DNA of 47,963 nucleotides from positions 1 to 47,963 of the forward strand of contig JBNKWA010000006.1 of assembly GCA_050299555.1 (NCBI GenBank). Reading direction: 5' to 3'. This document shows positions 34,851 to 44,069 of the stretch, one piece after another. The first letter of the stretch is position 1; every line of letters begins with the position of its first letter. A program made the position numbers and the translations under genes. Source of the DNA: JBNKWA01 sp050299555 (GTDB taxonomy: Bacteria > Pseudomonadota > Alphaproteobacteria > Rhodobacterales > Rhodobacteraceae). The notes under the pieces were generated by a model. It ran no database searches, was not told where the DNA came from, and saw only the letters and a list, made by a program, of their open reading frames with translations.

Positions 34851-34905
34851 GATCGACCCCCGGGGCGCTCCCCGCCCGCCCACCCTCGCGCCCCGAGGGT
34901 CGATC
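34851..34905. repeat. G4-loop hairpin, copy 2
   Basis: Arms GATCGACCC (34851-34859) and GGGTCGATC (34897-34905) are perfect. After a CC/GA internal mismatch, GGGGCG and CGCCCC extend the stem. The loop carries CCCCGCCCGCCCACCC (34870-34885), the same 16 bases as copies 1 and 4. The outer arm differs from copy 1 at matched positions on both sides (GCGCCC/GGGCGC against GACCC/GGGTC). Confidence 0.88.
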
Positions 34906-34933
34906 GGGGTCGCGACGAGGGGCCGGAATCGGG

Positions 34934-35003
34934 CGTCCCCATGGGGACGCGGGGTCAAGCGACTGAATACAAGGGATTTCTCGTGGGGACACGTCCGGGG
35001 ACG
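34934..35003 (+). repeat. Palindromic repeat unit 4
   Basis: The palindrome (34934-34949) is followed by a 33-bp spacer with GTCAAGCGACTGAAT and GGGATTT. GTGGGGACA and GGGGACG follow, starting at 34985 and 34997 (12-nt period). It is the closest match to unit 2 in the other cluster and lies between hairpin copies 2 and 3. Confidence 0.88.
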
Positions 35004-35046
35004 CCGCTCGCCATCCTTCGGCCTCCGGTCAGGGTGCAGCATGAAA

Positions 35047-35093
35047 TCGCGCCCGGGCGCGAGGGTGGGTGGGCGGGGCGCGCCCGGGCGCGA
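35047..35093. repeat. G4-loop hairpin, copy 3 (inverted)
   Basis: Perfect 15-bp arms TCGCGCCCGGGCGCG (35047-35061) and CGCGCCCGGGCGCGA (35079-35093) enclose a 17-nt loop AGGGTGGGTGGGCGGGG. The quadruplex motif (35063-35078) is on the plus strand here, opposite to the other copies. Each arm also contains GCGCCCGGGCGC, a palindrome in itself. Confidence 0.88.
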
Positions 35094-35111
35094 GAAGCCT
35101 TTCCCGTCTGG

Positions 35112-35193
35112 CGTCCCCATGGGGACGGGCGGTCAAGACCTTGATTCCGAAGGAAAAGCCGTGGGGACGCGGATGGGGACGGGGCTGGGGACG
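35112..35193 (+). repeat. Palindromic repeat unit 5, with three phased heptamers
   Basis: The palindrome (35112-35127) and a 33-bp spacer with GTCAAGACCTTGATTCC are followed by three exact GGGGACG heptamers at 35163, 35175 and 35187. It is the most complete unit and shows the 12-nt period three times in a row. Confidence 0.9.
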
Positions 35194-35220
35194 ACCCGAG
35201 GGCCGGACGGGTTGCCGGAG

Positions 35221-35302
35221 CGTCCCCATGGGGACGCAGTGTCAAGTATTTGATTTAAAAAGAAAAAACGTTGGCGCGGGTGGGGACCGCGTGCGGGCAC
35301 CG
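35221..35302 (+). repeat. Palindromic repeat unit 6 (degenerate right side)
   Basis: The palindrome (35221-35236) is followed by GTCAAGTATTTGATTTAAAA. The spacer is 43 bp instead of 33 and very A-rich. The two heptamer positions read GGGGACC and CGGGCAC, 12 nt apart, so they are decaying. No gene is present from 34756 to 35357; the rest of the interval is GC-rich linker. Confidence 0.8.
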
Positions 35303-35357
35303 TCTTTGGGTGCTTCTTGGGAGCACCTGAAGGGCGCGCTCCACGTTGCCGTGCGCG

Positions 35358-37391
35358 TCACTCGTCGCAGGTGGCGAGCTGCTCGGGGGTGGCGCCGGTG
35401 ATCTTAAGCCGCGTGCAATCCACCGGAGAGAGATCCGAAATGGCAGTATCGCCGAGGGCAAGGCTCGACAGCGCAGGTGCGCTTCGCAGCGGCTCCAGGC
35501 TGAGGCCATGCCGGCAATTCGAGATGGCGATTTGTACCTCAAGCCAGTCGGCTGTGCAGGACAGGTCGAGGCGAACAAGGCCGGCGAGCTTTTCGATCCC
35601 GTCGAGGCTGCCGATCCGCTCGGCACCGGACAGGTCGAGCGACTGCAGGCCGGATAGACCGTCCAGCCCGTCGAGGCGGGTGATGCCATCGGCGCTGGCA
35701 AGGCTCAGCTCGGTCACCGGCAGCAGCCGCGCGTTGGCGACGAAGTCCGGCCAGGTCGCGTCGGTCAGCATGTCGGTGCGGCTGAGCTGATAGGAAATCC
35801 CGCCATCGGGGCCGGCGAGTTCGGCGAAGCCGAGGGCATGGATGGCGGTCCTGGCGCGCGCCTCCTGCCAGCCGGTCCAGACGGGCAGGCCGAGGCCGAT
35901 GGCCACCAGCCAGCCGGCGGCGGTCAGCGCCAGCATCGGGGTGGCGATGCGGGTCAGCCAGGGCCGGCGCAGCCGCCCGGTGATCTGGCCGATGAGCCGG
36001 GCGAGGAAGTCGTGGCTGATCTCCCACAGCCCGCCCGACAGCGGCCGCACCAGCCCGTCGGCCTGCAGATCGGCCAGCGTCGCCCTGACCTGCCAGTCGG
36101 CGATGCCGGTGGCGCCTGCCAGCGCCGCCTCGGAGCGCGCCTCCTTGGTGCCGGCGGAGGTGATCATCGCCTCGAGCACCGGGCGGGCGAAGTCGCGCGA
36201 CGGGCCGCTGGCGATGGCGCGCGTGAGGTAGGTCTCGATCAGCCGGCCCGGGTCGGTGTCGAGGGCCGCCCCCTGCTGGGCCATGACGAAGCCGACCATG
36301 TTGAGCGTGATCGGCCGGTAGAGGCCGCGGGTCTCCTCGATCCGGTCGAGCCCGGAAAACAGCCTCTCGAAGCCGCGGGCGTCGAAGGTCCTGGGGCCGG
36401 CCTCGAGGAAGGCCTGTGCCTCGGAGCGCGAGAAGGGGGCGAGCTCGAACCCGGTCTCGCCGGGGATGTAGCGGGGCAGGTCGTACTTGAACAGAAGCGC
36501 GCGATAGTCCTCGCGGAAGACATGCAGGATGCGGATCCCCGGCATCGGGTTCCGGTCGACCTCGGTGATGAAGCGGGCGTAGGCGTCGCGGGAAACCTCT
36601 GCCGGGTTTTCGCTGTCGTCGTCGTGCAGCAGGTACTCCTCGAACTGGTCGAGCACCATCAGCAGCGGCTTCTTGCCCTCGGCCTGGCGGCGGGCGCCGA
36701 TCCTTTCGAGCATCCCGGTGAGCATCGGCTGGGCGCCGTCGATGTCGAAGCGGAACTGAATGCGGCCCGACTCGTCGGTTCTGTCCTCAAGCCGGGAATA
36801 GAAGACCACGGTCTGTTCGGTGAACCGGTGCAGCGGCCGGCCCATGCCGCGGACGACCGCCACCTCCCAGCCGGCGCGGCGGAGGCTGGGGGCGATGCCG
36901 GCCTGCACCAGCGAGGTCTTGCCCGAGCCCGAGGCGCCGGAGAGGTAGAGGACCGGGCAGCGGGTCGACTCGATCCAGTGCAGCACCCGATCGGTGGCGC
37001 CGTCGGGGCGCGAGAAGGGTTCGCCCTCCTCGTAGGGGGTGAGGCGGAAATAGCCCGGTGCCACGGGGGCGTCGTTGCGGATCAGCGCGTGCAGCCGCCG
37101 TTCGCGAAAGCCGCGCAGGATGGTCGGGACCACCGAGAAGATCGCGACGGCGACCAGCGGGACGGCGAGCGCGGCCCAGAACAGCCACGGGTTGGTGTCG
37201 CGGAACCGGTCGAGCTCGGGCCCGACGAAGCGGTGCAGAAGCCCCAGGGCGGCGAGGTAGCCGGCGACCAGCAGCACGGCAGTGGTGGCCTGGCCCATGA
37301 GCGAGCCGAACCAGCTTTGTGCGATTGCCTTGCGGTTGGCGCCGCCCGGGTCGAGTGCGGCGGCGGCCTCGCCGATATCCTTGAGTGTCAT
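35358..37391 (-). CDS. Membrane STAND-type P-loop NTPase with leucine-rich repeats
   Basis: 677 residues. Two N-terminal membrane spans (about 36-52 and 70-91) precede a cytosolic NTPase: Walker A GASGSGKTS (152-160) and a Walker B region LLMVLDQFEEYLL whose DQFEE (248-252) is typical of nSTAND1-like ATPases. A winged-helix-like segment (about 425-470) leads to a third span (485-505). The C-terminus has leucine-rich repeats (GLDGLSGLQSLDLSGAERI; GIEKLAGLVRLDLS). STAND ATPases are signal switches, and several act in phage defence. The target is unknown. The start MTLKDIGE at 37391 follows a GAGAGG site. It is the last gene of a three-gene minus-strand run. Confidence 0.85.
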   Translation of the reverse strand: MTLKDIGEAAAALDPGGANRKAIAQSWFGSLMGQATTAVLLVAGYLAALGLLHRFVGPELDRFRDTNPWLFWAALAVPLVAVAIFSVVPTILRGFRERRLHALIRNDAPVAPGYFRLTPYEEGEPFSRPDGATDRVLHWIESTRCPVLYLSGASGSGKTSLVQAGIAPSLRRAGWEVAVVRGMGRPLHRFTEQTVVFYSRLEDRTDESGRIQFRFDIDGAQPMLTGMLERIGARRQAEGKKPLLMVLDQFEEYLLHDDDSENPAEVSRDAYARFITEVDRNPMPGIRILHVFREDYRALLFKYDLPRYIPGETGFELAPFSRSEAQAFLEAGPRTFDARGFERLFSGLDRIEETRGLYRPITLNMVGFVMAQQGAALDTDPGRLIETYLTRAIASGPSRDFARPVLEAMITSAGTKEARSEAALAGATGIADWQVRATLADLQADGLVRPLSGGLWEISHDFLARLIGQITGRLRRPWLTRIATPMLALTAAGWLVAIGLGLPVWTGWQEARARTAIHALGFAELAGPDGGISYQLSRTDMLTDATWPDFVANARLLPVTELSLASADGITRLDGLDGLSGLQSLDLSGAERIGSLDGIEKLAGLVRLDLSCTADWLEVQIAISNCRHGLSLEPLRSAPALSSLALGDTAISDLSPVDCTRLKITGATPEQLATCDE

Positions 37392-37467
37392 GGCGGCCTC
37401 TCGCTGGCGGCAGGATGCGGGGGGCGGGGTCTCGCCGTCAAGTTGTGCGGGGGCGGGAGTGTGACAA

Positions 37468-38058
37468 TCAGACGTGCTTGCCGCGGGTCCAGCCGCGCGG
37501 GGTGAGGTGGGCCTCGCCGGTGGCCACGGCGTCGGGTTCCATGGTGGTGGCCATGCTGTCGTTCCAGCGGTTGAGGTAGCCGAACAGCGCCACCACGCCG
37601 GCGATCTCGACGATCTCGCCATCGTCCCAGTGGGCGTGGAGGTCCTGGGCGACGGCCTCGTCGACGGCGTTGGGGATGGAGGCGGCGGCGATGGAAAAGC
37701 GGAAGGCGGCGCGTTCGGCATCGGTGAAGAGGCTTGAGGTCTCGAACTCCCAGATCGCCTCGATGCGGTCGGGGCGGCCACCGAAGCGGTTGGCGGCGAG
37801 CGCGGTATGGGCCTGGCAGTAGCGGCAGCCGGCGACGGTCGAGGCGAGGTGGCCGATCAGGCGCTTCTGCTCGGCGGTGACGCGGCCGTGGTTTTCCATC
37901 ACGGCGCGGTTGAGCGCGGTGAAGGCGGCGGCGATGGCGGGACGGCGCTGCATGGTCAGCACCGAGTTGGGCGGGAAGCCCAGGGTCTGGTTGAAGAAGC
38001 GTGCGAGGGCGGCAATCTCGGGGTCGTTGTCGGTGGGGAGCGGGTCGACGAGGGGCAT
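37468..38058 (-). CDS. Carboxymuconolactone decarboxylase / AhpD-like protein
   Basis: 196 residues. The catalytic-type motif GCRYCQAHT has Cys78, Cys81 and His84, as in alkylhydroperoxidase AhpD relatives, within the helical CMD fold. The sequence LTPRGWTRGKHV closes the protein. It could reduce peroxides with a thiol partner. It lies 27 bp after the protease gene and 76 bp before the STAND NTPase gene. Confidence 0.88.
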   Translation of the reverse strand: MPLVDPLPTDNDPEIAALARFFNQTLGFPPNSVLTMQRRPAIAAAFTALNRAVMENHGRVTAEQKRLIGHLASTVAGCRYCQAHTALAANRFGGRPDRIEAIWEFETSSLFTDAERAAFRFSIAAASIPNAVDEAVAQDLHAHWDDGEIVEIAGVVALFGYLNRWNDSMATTMEPDAVATGEAHLTPRGWTRGKHV

Positions 38059-38085
38059 GGGCGTGTGGCCTTTGGGTGATTGCGG

Positions 38086-38484
38086 TCATTCCCACCAGGG
38101 GTCGATGGCGGCGATGCGTTCGTCGGACCAGCCGAGATGGTGGGCGATCTCGTGCACGAGTACGTGGGTGACAAGCGCCCTGAGAGTCACGTCGCCGCGG
38201 TCGATCCATTCGTCGAGGATAGCGCGGCGGAACAGCCAGACCGTGGGCGGCCCGTCCGGCTGGTCCATGACGCTGGCCTCGGTGAGCGGCGTGCCGTCAT
38301 AGAGGCCGGTGAGTTCGAACGGATCCTCGATGCCCATCTCGTCGAGAATCTCCTCGGGGGCGAAATCCTCGACCCGGATGCGGATCCCGGCGACGGCGCT
38401 TCGGAAGGGCTCGGGCAGGCTGGCGCGGGCAGCATCGGCGAGCGCCTCGATCTCGGCCAGGCTGGGGGCGGTTCCGGCGGTCAT
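38086..38484 (-). CDS. Zincin-like metallopeptidase family protein (DUF1025 type)
   Basis: 132 residues with the zinc motif HEIAHH (His111, Glu112, His115) in LVTHVLVHEIAHHLGWSDE. The early part RIRVEDFAPEEILDEMGIEDPFELTGLYDG is typical of this small family. There is no signal peptide and no known substrate. It is divergent from hom (183-bp gap). Confidence 0.88.
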   Translation of the reverse strand: MTAGTAPSLAEIEALADAARASLPEPFRSAVAGIRIRVEDFAPEEILDEMGIEDPFELTGLYDGTPLTEASVMDQPDGPPTVWLFRRAILDEWIDRGDVTLRALVTHVLVHEIAHHLGWSDERIAAIDPWWE

Positions 38485-38667
38485 GGTGATGGCTCATGTT
38501 GCGGCAGGCGGGGCGGCGCGGCGCCAATGGCGAATGTGACCCGCGGCGATCGGGCCCGTCAATCCATCGCCCGGCCGCGGCCGGCCGGCCTTCCTTGCAC
38601 CCCGTTCCGTCCTGCACTAACAGGGGCGCGCGCCACATTCGGCCCGCGATCTGGGGTTCATTCGCAC

Positions 38668-39950
<1,283 letters not shown>

Positions 39951-39954
<4 letters not shown>

Positions 39955-40352
39955 CCGCTCGGCGGCTCGACGGCAGTTGCCTGTGCGGTGCCTGCCGGTT
40001 CACCGTCGCCGACGCCTTCCGCTATGCGATGAACTGTCACTGCTCGCGGTGCCGCCGCACCACGGGCTCGGCCTTCAAGCCCATGGGCGGCGTCGAGCGC
40101 GACCGGCTGCAGCCGACGCCGGACGCCGACGCATTGCTGATCCATGGCGAGCCCGAGGCCGGCGACTATCATTGCGGCACCTGCGGCTCGTTGCTGTGGT
40201 CGGTGGTGCGCGAGGGCGAATGGGTGCACGTGCCGCTGGGCGTGCTGGTCGACACGCCGTCGATCCGGCCCGATCACCACATCTTCGTCGGCTCCAAGGC
40301 GCCCTGGTTCGAGATCACCGACGACCTGCCGCAATACGACGGGCTGCCCTGA
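39951..40352 (+). CDS. GFA-family protein, second copy
   Basis: 133 residues with GFA zinc cysteines: GSCLCGACRFTV, MNCHCSRCRRTTGSAFK and YHCGTCGSLLWS. It starts at GTG 39951, overlapping the hom stop (GTGA), and is therefore translationally coupled to hom. No biochemical reason for that coupling is evident. It is not a recent duplicate of the gene at 29286. Confidence 0.88.
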
Positions 40353-40553
40353 GCCGCGGGGTGTGCTTGGGGCGCGTCCGCGACCCCGCGTCGCTTGCCA
40401 GCCGGTTGCGGCGTCCCTAGAAGCACCGGCAGGTGCGACCGGGACGATCGACCGCGGCCGCGAAGTCATCCGGCGCGTTGCCGCGAAGCCGTCACGATGG
40501 CCCGATAGAGCGCCTGCCAAGCGGCCAGCCCGCGCCCGAACCGGAGGAACCCA

Positions 40554-41522
40554 GTGGCCACCACCGATCAGATCTTTGCCGACCGCATGTTGTCGCTGGG
40601 CCTCGCCCGCGTCTCGGAAGCCGCCGCAATCGCCGCCGCCAAGCTGGTGGGCTCGGGCGACGAGAAGGCGGCCGATCAGGCGGCGGTGGACGCCATGCGC
40701 CGGCAGCTCAACATCCTCGACATTGCCGGCCGCATCGTCATCGGCGAGGGCGAGCGCGACGAGGCACCCATGCTTTATATCGGCGAGGAGGTCGGCAACG
40801 GCGACGGGCCCGAGGTGGACATCGCGCTCGACCCGCTGGAAGGCACGACACTGACCGCCAAGGACATGCCGAACGCGCTGGCTGTGATCGCCATGGGTCC
40901 GAAGGGTTCGATGCTGCACGCGCCCGATGTCTACATGGACAAGCTGGCCATCGGCCCGGGCTATCCCAGGGAGGTGGTCAATCTCGACATGACCCCGACC
41001 GAGCGCATCGTGGCGCTGGCCAAGGCACGCGGCTGCAAGCCGTCGGACCTGATGGTCTGCGCGCTGGAGCGCCCGCGCCACAACGAGCTGGTTCGTGAAA
41101 TCCGCGCCACCGGCGCCCGCATCCGGCTTATCACCGATGGCGATGTGGCCGGCGTCATCCATTGCGCGGAGACCCGCAAGACCGGCATCGACATGTACAT
41201 GGGTTCGGGAGGGGCGCCCGAGGGCGTGCTGGCCGCCGCGGCGCTGAAATGCATGGGCGGGCAGATGTGGGGCCGGCTGATGTTCCGCAACGATGATGAG
41301 CGGGGCCGCGCCCGCAAGGCTGGGATCACCGATCTCGACCGCATCTATGACCGCGACGACATGGTGACCCAGGACGTGATCTTCTCGGCCACCGGGGTCA
41401 CCGATGGCAGCCTCGTGCAGGGGGCCCGCCGCGACGGCGAGTACCTGGAGACCGAGACGCTGCTGATGCGCTCGAAGACCGGTTCGGTCAGGCGGCTGTT
41501 CTACCGCCAGAAGAACCAGTAG
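40554..41522 (+). CDS. glpX: Class II fructose-1,6-bisphosphatase
   Basis: 322 residues. GlpX signatures are VIGEGERDEAPMLYIGEEVG, DPLEGTT, ITDGDVAGV and YMGSGGAPEGVLAAAALKC. It dephosphorylates fructose-1,6-bisphosphate in gluconeogenesis or the Calvin cycle. The GTG start at 40554 has GGAGGAA directly upstream. In many alphaproteobacteria it lies between hom and recJ, as here. The 201-bp gap before it shows no gene. Confidence 0.96.
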   Translation: MATTDQIFADRMLSLGLARVSEAAAIAAAKLVGSGDEKAADQAAVDAMRRQLNILDIAGRIVIGEGERDEAPMLYIGEEVGNGDGPEVDIALDPLEGTTLTAKDMPNALAVIAMGPKGSMLHAPDVYMDKLAIGPGYPREVVNLDMTPTERIVALAKARGCKPSDLMVCALERPRHNELVREIRATGARIRLITDGDVAGVIHCAETRKTGIDMYMGSGGAPEGVLAAAALKCMGGQMWGRLMFRNDDERGRARKAGITDLDRIYDRDDMVTQDVIFSATGVTDGSLVQGARRDGEYLETETLLMRSKTGSVRRLFYRQKNQ

Positions 41523-41527
41523 CCGCC

Positions 41528-41872
41528 ATGGCGCGCGCGCGACCCGGCAACGGCGATGACGCGGCGGTGCCCGTCACCCGCCAGGCCAATCCCGAGGCGC
41601 CCGGCGGCGATGCCGAGGCGCCGCTTCAGCCCGGGCGGCCGACGCGCAAGCTGATCCTGCCGACGCTGATGTCGATGGGCATTCTGGGGATCGGGCTTGC
41701 GGTGCTGATTCGGACGCTGCAGCGGGGCGAGTTGATGGGCACCGCCTTTGCGATGGTCTGGTGCGTGCTGGCCGCCACCATGATGGGGCGGATGCTGCTG
41801 GCGATTGTCGGCATCGGCCGGCGCAAGCCGAAGGGCGGCGAGCGCCATCGCTGGACCGACGCGTCCGACTGA
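41528..41872 (+). CDS. Small membrane protein of unknown function
   Basis: 114 residues. The polar, disordered N-terminus (about 1-40) leads to two membrane segments (LPTLMSMGILGIGLAVLI, and GTAFAMVWCVLAATMMGRML) and a basic C-terminal tail. Not recognised. It starts 5 bp after glpX and ends 49 bp before recJ, so it is in the same transcript. Confidence 0.75.
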   Translation: MARARPGNGDDAAVPVTRQANPEAPGGDAEAPLQPGRPTRKLILPTLMSMGILGIGLAVLIRTLQRGELMGTAFAMVWCVLAATMMGRMLLAIVGIGRRKPKGGERHRWTDASD

Positions 41873-41921
41873 ACGCCGGCTGCCGCTGGTCAGGCGGCGC
41901 GAAACCGGGCATGACGGCGCC

Positions 41922-43679
41922 ATGTCGTCACCTCGCGCCTTTCTCGACGTGGAGCAGTCGCTGAGCGGCCGCCGCTGGACCGGACCCGGCACCGAGGAGG
42001 ACCGGCTGGCCGCGGCCATCGCGCGCACCGCCGATCTGCCCGACCCGCTGGCGCGGGTGCTGGCGGCGCGTGGTGTCCTGCCCGAGGCGGCGGCCGAGTA
42101 TCTGGCGCCGACGCTGCGGGGGCTGATGCCCGACCCCTCGACCTTGCGCGACATGGACCGGGCGGCGGAGCGGCTGGTCCGGGCGGTCGCGGCGGGCGAG
42201 CGCATCGCGGTCTTCGCCGATTACGACGTCGATGGCGGCGCCTCGGCGGCGCTGTTGCTGGACTGGCTGCGCGCGGTCGGGCGGGACGCGACGCTGTATA
42301 TCCCCGACCGCATCGACGAGGGCTATGGGCCCAACGTGCCGGCGATGACGGCGCTGGCGGCAAACCATCGGCTGATCGTCTGCGTCGATTGCGGCACGCT
42401 CAGCCACGAGCCGGTGGCGGCGGCGGTAGCGGCGGGGGCGGATGTGGTGATCCTCGACCACCACCTGGCTGGCGAGACACTGCCCGAGGCGACGGCGGTG
42501 GTGAACCCGAACCGCGCCGACGAGGACGGCAGTCTTGGGCATCTCTGTGCGGCGGCGGTGGTGTTCCTGCTGCTGGTGGCCGCCAACCGGCTGCGCCGGA
42601 GGGCCGGGCTGCCGGAGCCGGACCTCATGGCGATGCTCGATCTGGTGGCGCTGGCCACGGTGGCGGACGTGGCGCCGCTGACCGGGCTCAACCGGGCGCT
42701 GGTGCGGCAGGGGCTGGCGGTGATGGCGCGCCGGTCGCGGCCCGGCCTTGCGGCGCTGGCGGACGCGGCACGGATGTCGACGGCGCCGGCGGCCTATCAT
42801 CTCGGCTTCGTGCTGGGGCCGCGGATCAATGCCGGCGGCCGCATCGGCGCCGCTGATCTGGGGGCGCGGCTGCTGGCCACCACCGACACCGCCGAGGCGG
42901 CGGAGCTGGCGGCACGGCTCGATGCCCTGAACGCCGAACGCCAGGCGATCGAGGCCGGAGTGCTGGAAGAGGCGATGGCCCAAGTCGAGGCGCGCGGCGC
43001 CGGCGGGCCGCTGGTCTGGGCGGCCGGCGAGGGTTGGCATCCGGGCGTTGTCGGTATCGTCGCGGCGCGGCTGAAGGAGGCCTGGGACCGCCCCGCCGTG
43101 GTGATCGGCCTCGATGCCGGCACCGGCAAGGGCTCGGGCCGCTCGATGCCCGGCGTCGATCTGGGCGCCGCGGTGCAGCGGCTGACCGCCGAGGGGCTGC
43201 TGGAGAAGGGCGGCGGCCACCGCATGGCAGCCGGGCTGACGGTGGCAGCGGGCCGGGTGGAGCCGGCCATGGAACGGCTCGCCGCGCTGCTGGCGCGCCA
43301 GGGTGCCGGGGCGGCCGGCCCGCGCGACCTGCGGCTGGACGGTCTTTTGAACCCGCGCGCCGCCACGCCCGAGCTGATCGAGGAGATCGAACGCGCCGGG
43401 CCGTTCGGTGCCGCCGCCCCGGCGCCGCGCTTTGCCTTCGCTGCCCTGCGCGTCGCCCGCGCCGATGTGGTCGGCAGCGGCCATCTGCAGCTTCGCCTGT
43501 CCGACACCGGCGGTGGGCGGATCGACGCCATCGCCTTCCGCGCCGCCGAGACGCCGATGGGCGCGGCGCTGCGCCGCCACGACGGCATGGCCTTTCACGT
43601 CGCCGGACGGCTCGACCTCGACAGCTGGCAGGGCCGCCGCCGGGTCAGGCTGAGGCTTGAGGACGCGGCGCCGGCCTGA
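41922..43679 (+). CDS. recJ: Single-stranded-DNA-specific exonuclease RecJ
   Basis: 585 residues of the DHH superfamily. Metal-binding motifs are FADYDVDG (98-105), VDCG (Asp156) and LDHH (179-181). Later come GPRINAGGRIG, the DHHA1 block GWHPGVVGIVAARLKEAW and GGHRMAAG. It degrades ssDNA 5'-3' in recombination and mismatch repair. ATG 41922 gives the family N-terminus; the upstream in-frame start would overlap the membrane protein gene. Confidence 0.96.
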   Translation: MSSPRAFLDVEQSLSGRRWTGPGTEEDRLAAAIARTADLPDPLARVLAARGVLPEAAAEYLAPTLRGLMPDPSTLRDMDRAAERLVRAVAAGERIAVFADYDVDGGASAALLLDWLRAVGRDATLYIPDRIDEGYGPNVPAMTALAANHRLIVCVDCGTLSHEPVAAAVAAGADVVILDHHLAGETLPEATAVVNPNRADEDGSLGHLCAAAVVFLLLVAANRLRRRAGLPEPDLMAMLDLVALATVADVAPLTGLNRALVRQGLAVMARRSRPGLAALADAARMSTAPAAYHLGFVLGPRINAGGRIGAADLGARLLATTDTAEAAELAARLDALNAERQAIEAGVLEEAMAQVEARGAGGPLVWAAGEGWHPGVVGIVAARLKEAWDRPAVVIGLDAGTGKGSGRSMPGVDLGAAVQRLTAEGLLEKGGGHRMAAGLTVAAGRVEPAMERLAALLARQGAGAAGPRDLRLDGLLNPRAATPELIEEIERAGPFGAAAPAPRFAFAALRVARADVVGSGHLQLRLSDTGGGRIDAIAFRAAETPMGAALRRHDGMAFHVAGRLDLDSWQGRRRVRLRLEDAAPA

Positions 43680-43748
43680 GATCCGCGCCGCCGAGAAATG
43701 CCCTTGAACGGTGCCAGCCGAACCAGTATCAGACGGCCCACCGTCAGC

Positions 43749-43824
43749 GCGCCCTTCGTCTAGCGGTCTAGGACATCGCCCTTTCACGGCGAAAACACGG
43801 GTTCGAGTCCCGTAGGGCGTACCA
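43749..43824 (+). tRNA. tRNA-Glu (anticodon TTC)
   Basis: 76 nt with encoded CCA. The acceptor GCGCCCT pairs with AGGGCGT (first pair G-U). The anticodon arm is TCGCC-CTTTCAC-GGCGA, anticodon TTC. It is 69 bp after recJ and 67 bp before a near-identical copy. Confidence 0.97.
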
Positions 43825-43891
43825 ATGCGCAAATTGCGCAAGGCGGCTTGATGAATCTCTCGCGACGGTCTATGTGCTGCCGCTCTGATCC

Positions 43892-43967
43892 GCGCCCTTC
43901 GTCTAGCGGTCTAGGACATCGCCCTCTCACGGCGAAAACACGGGTTCGAGTCCCGTAGGGCGTACCA
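43892..43967 (+). tRNA. tRNA-Glu (anticodon CTC)
   Basis: 76 nt, identical to the tRNA at 43749 except for one base, the wobble position (C34 for T34), giving anticodon CTC for GAG codons. The short spacer between the two differs from either gene's flanks. Confidence 0.96.
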
Positions 43968-44069
43968 AATCCACAAACCGAGAAACCGGACCGCGGCGGT
44001 TGCCGCAGCGGATTCGTTCATGTACCGTTCATCGACTGTAACTCGTCTTGAATGGTGGAGAACGTAGCG

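Noticed and set aside
35161..35193. MraZ binding boxes (TGGGN repeats)
   Set aside because: MraZ boxes recur every 10 nt upstream of the mra operon. Here the period is 12 nt, the word is GGGGACG, and the sites are at gene 3' ends.
34775..35302. CRISPR array
   Set aside because: The repeats are palindromes at irregular distances of about 70-180 bp, the intervening sequence is itself conserved, and no cas gene is present.
38485..38667. Leader peptide or attenuator before hom
   Set aside because: No short frame with Thr/Ile/Met runs was found; only a weak TTGCAC-N17-TAACAG promoter-like pair is visible.
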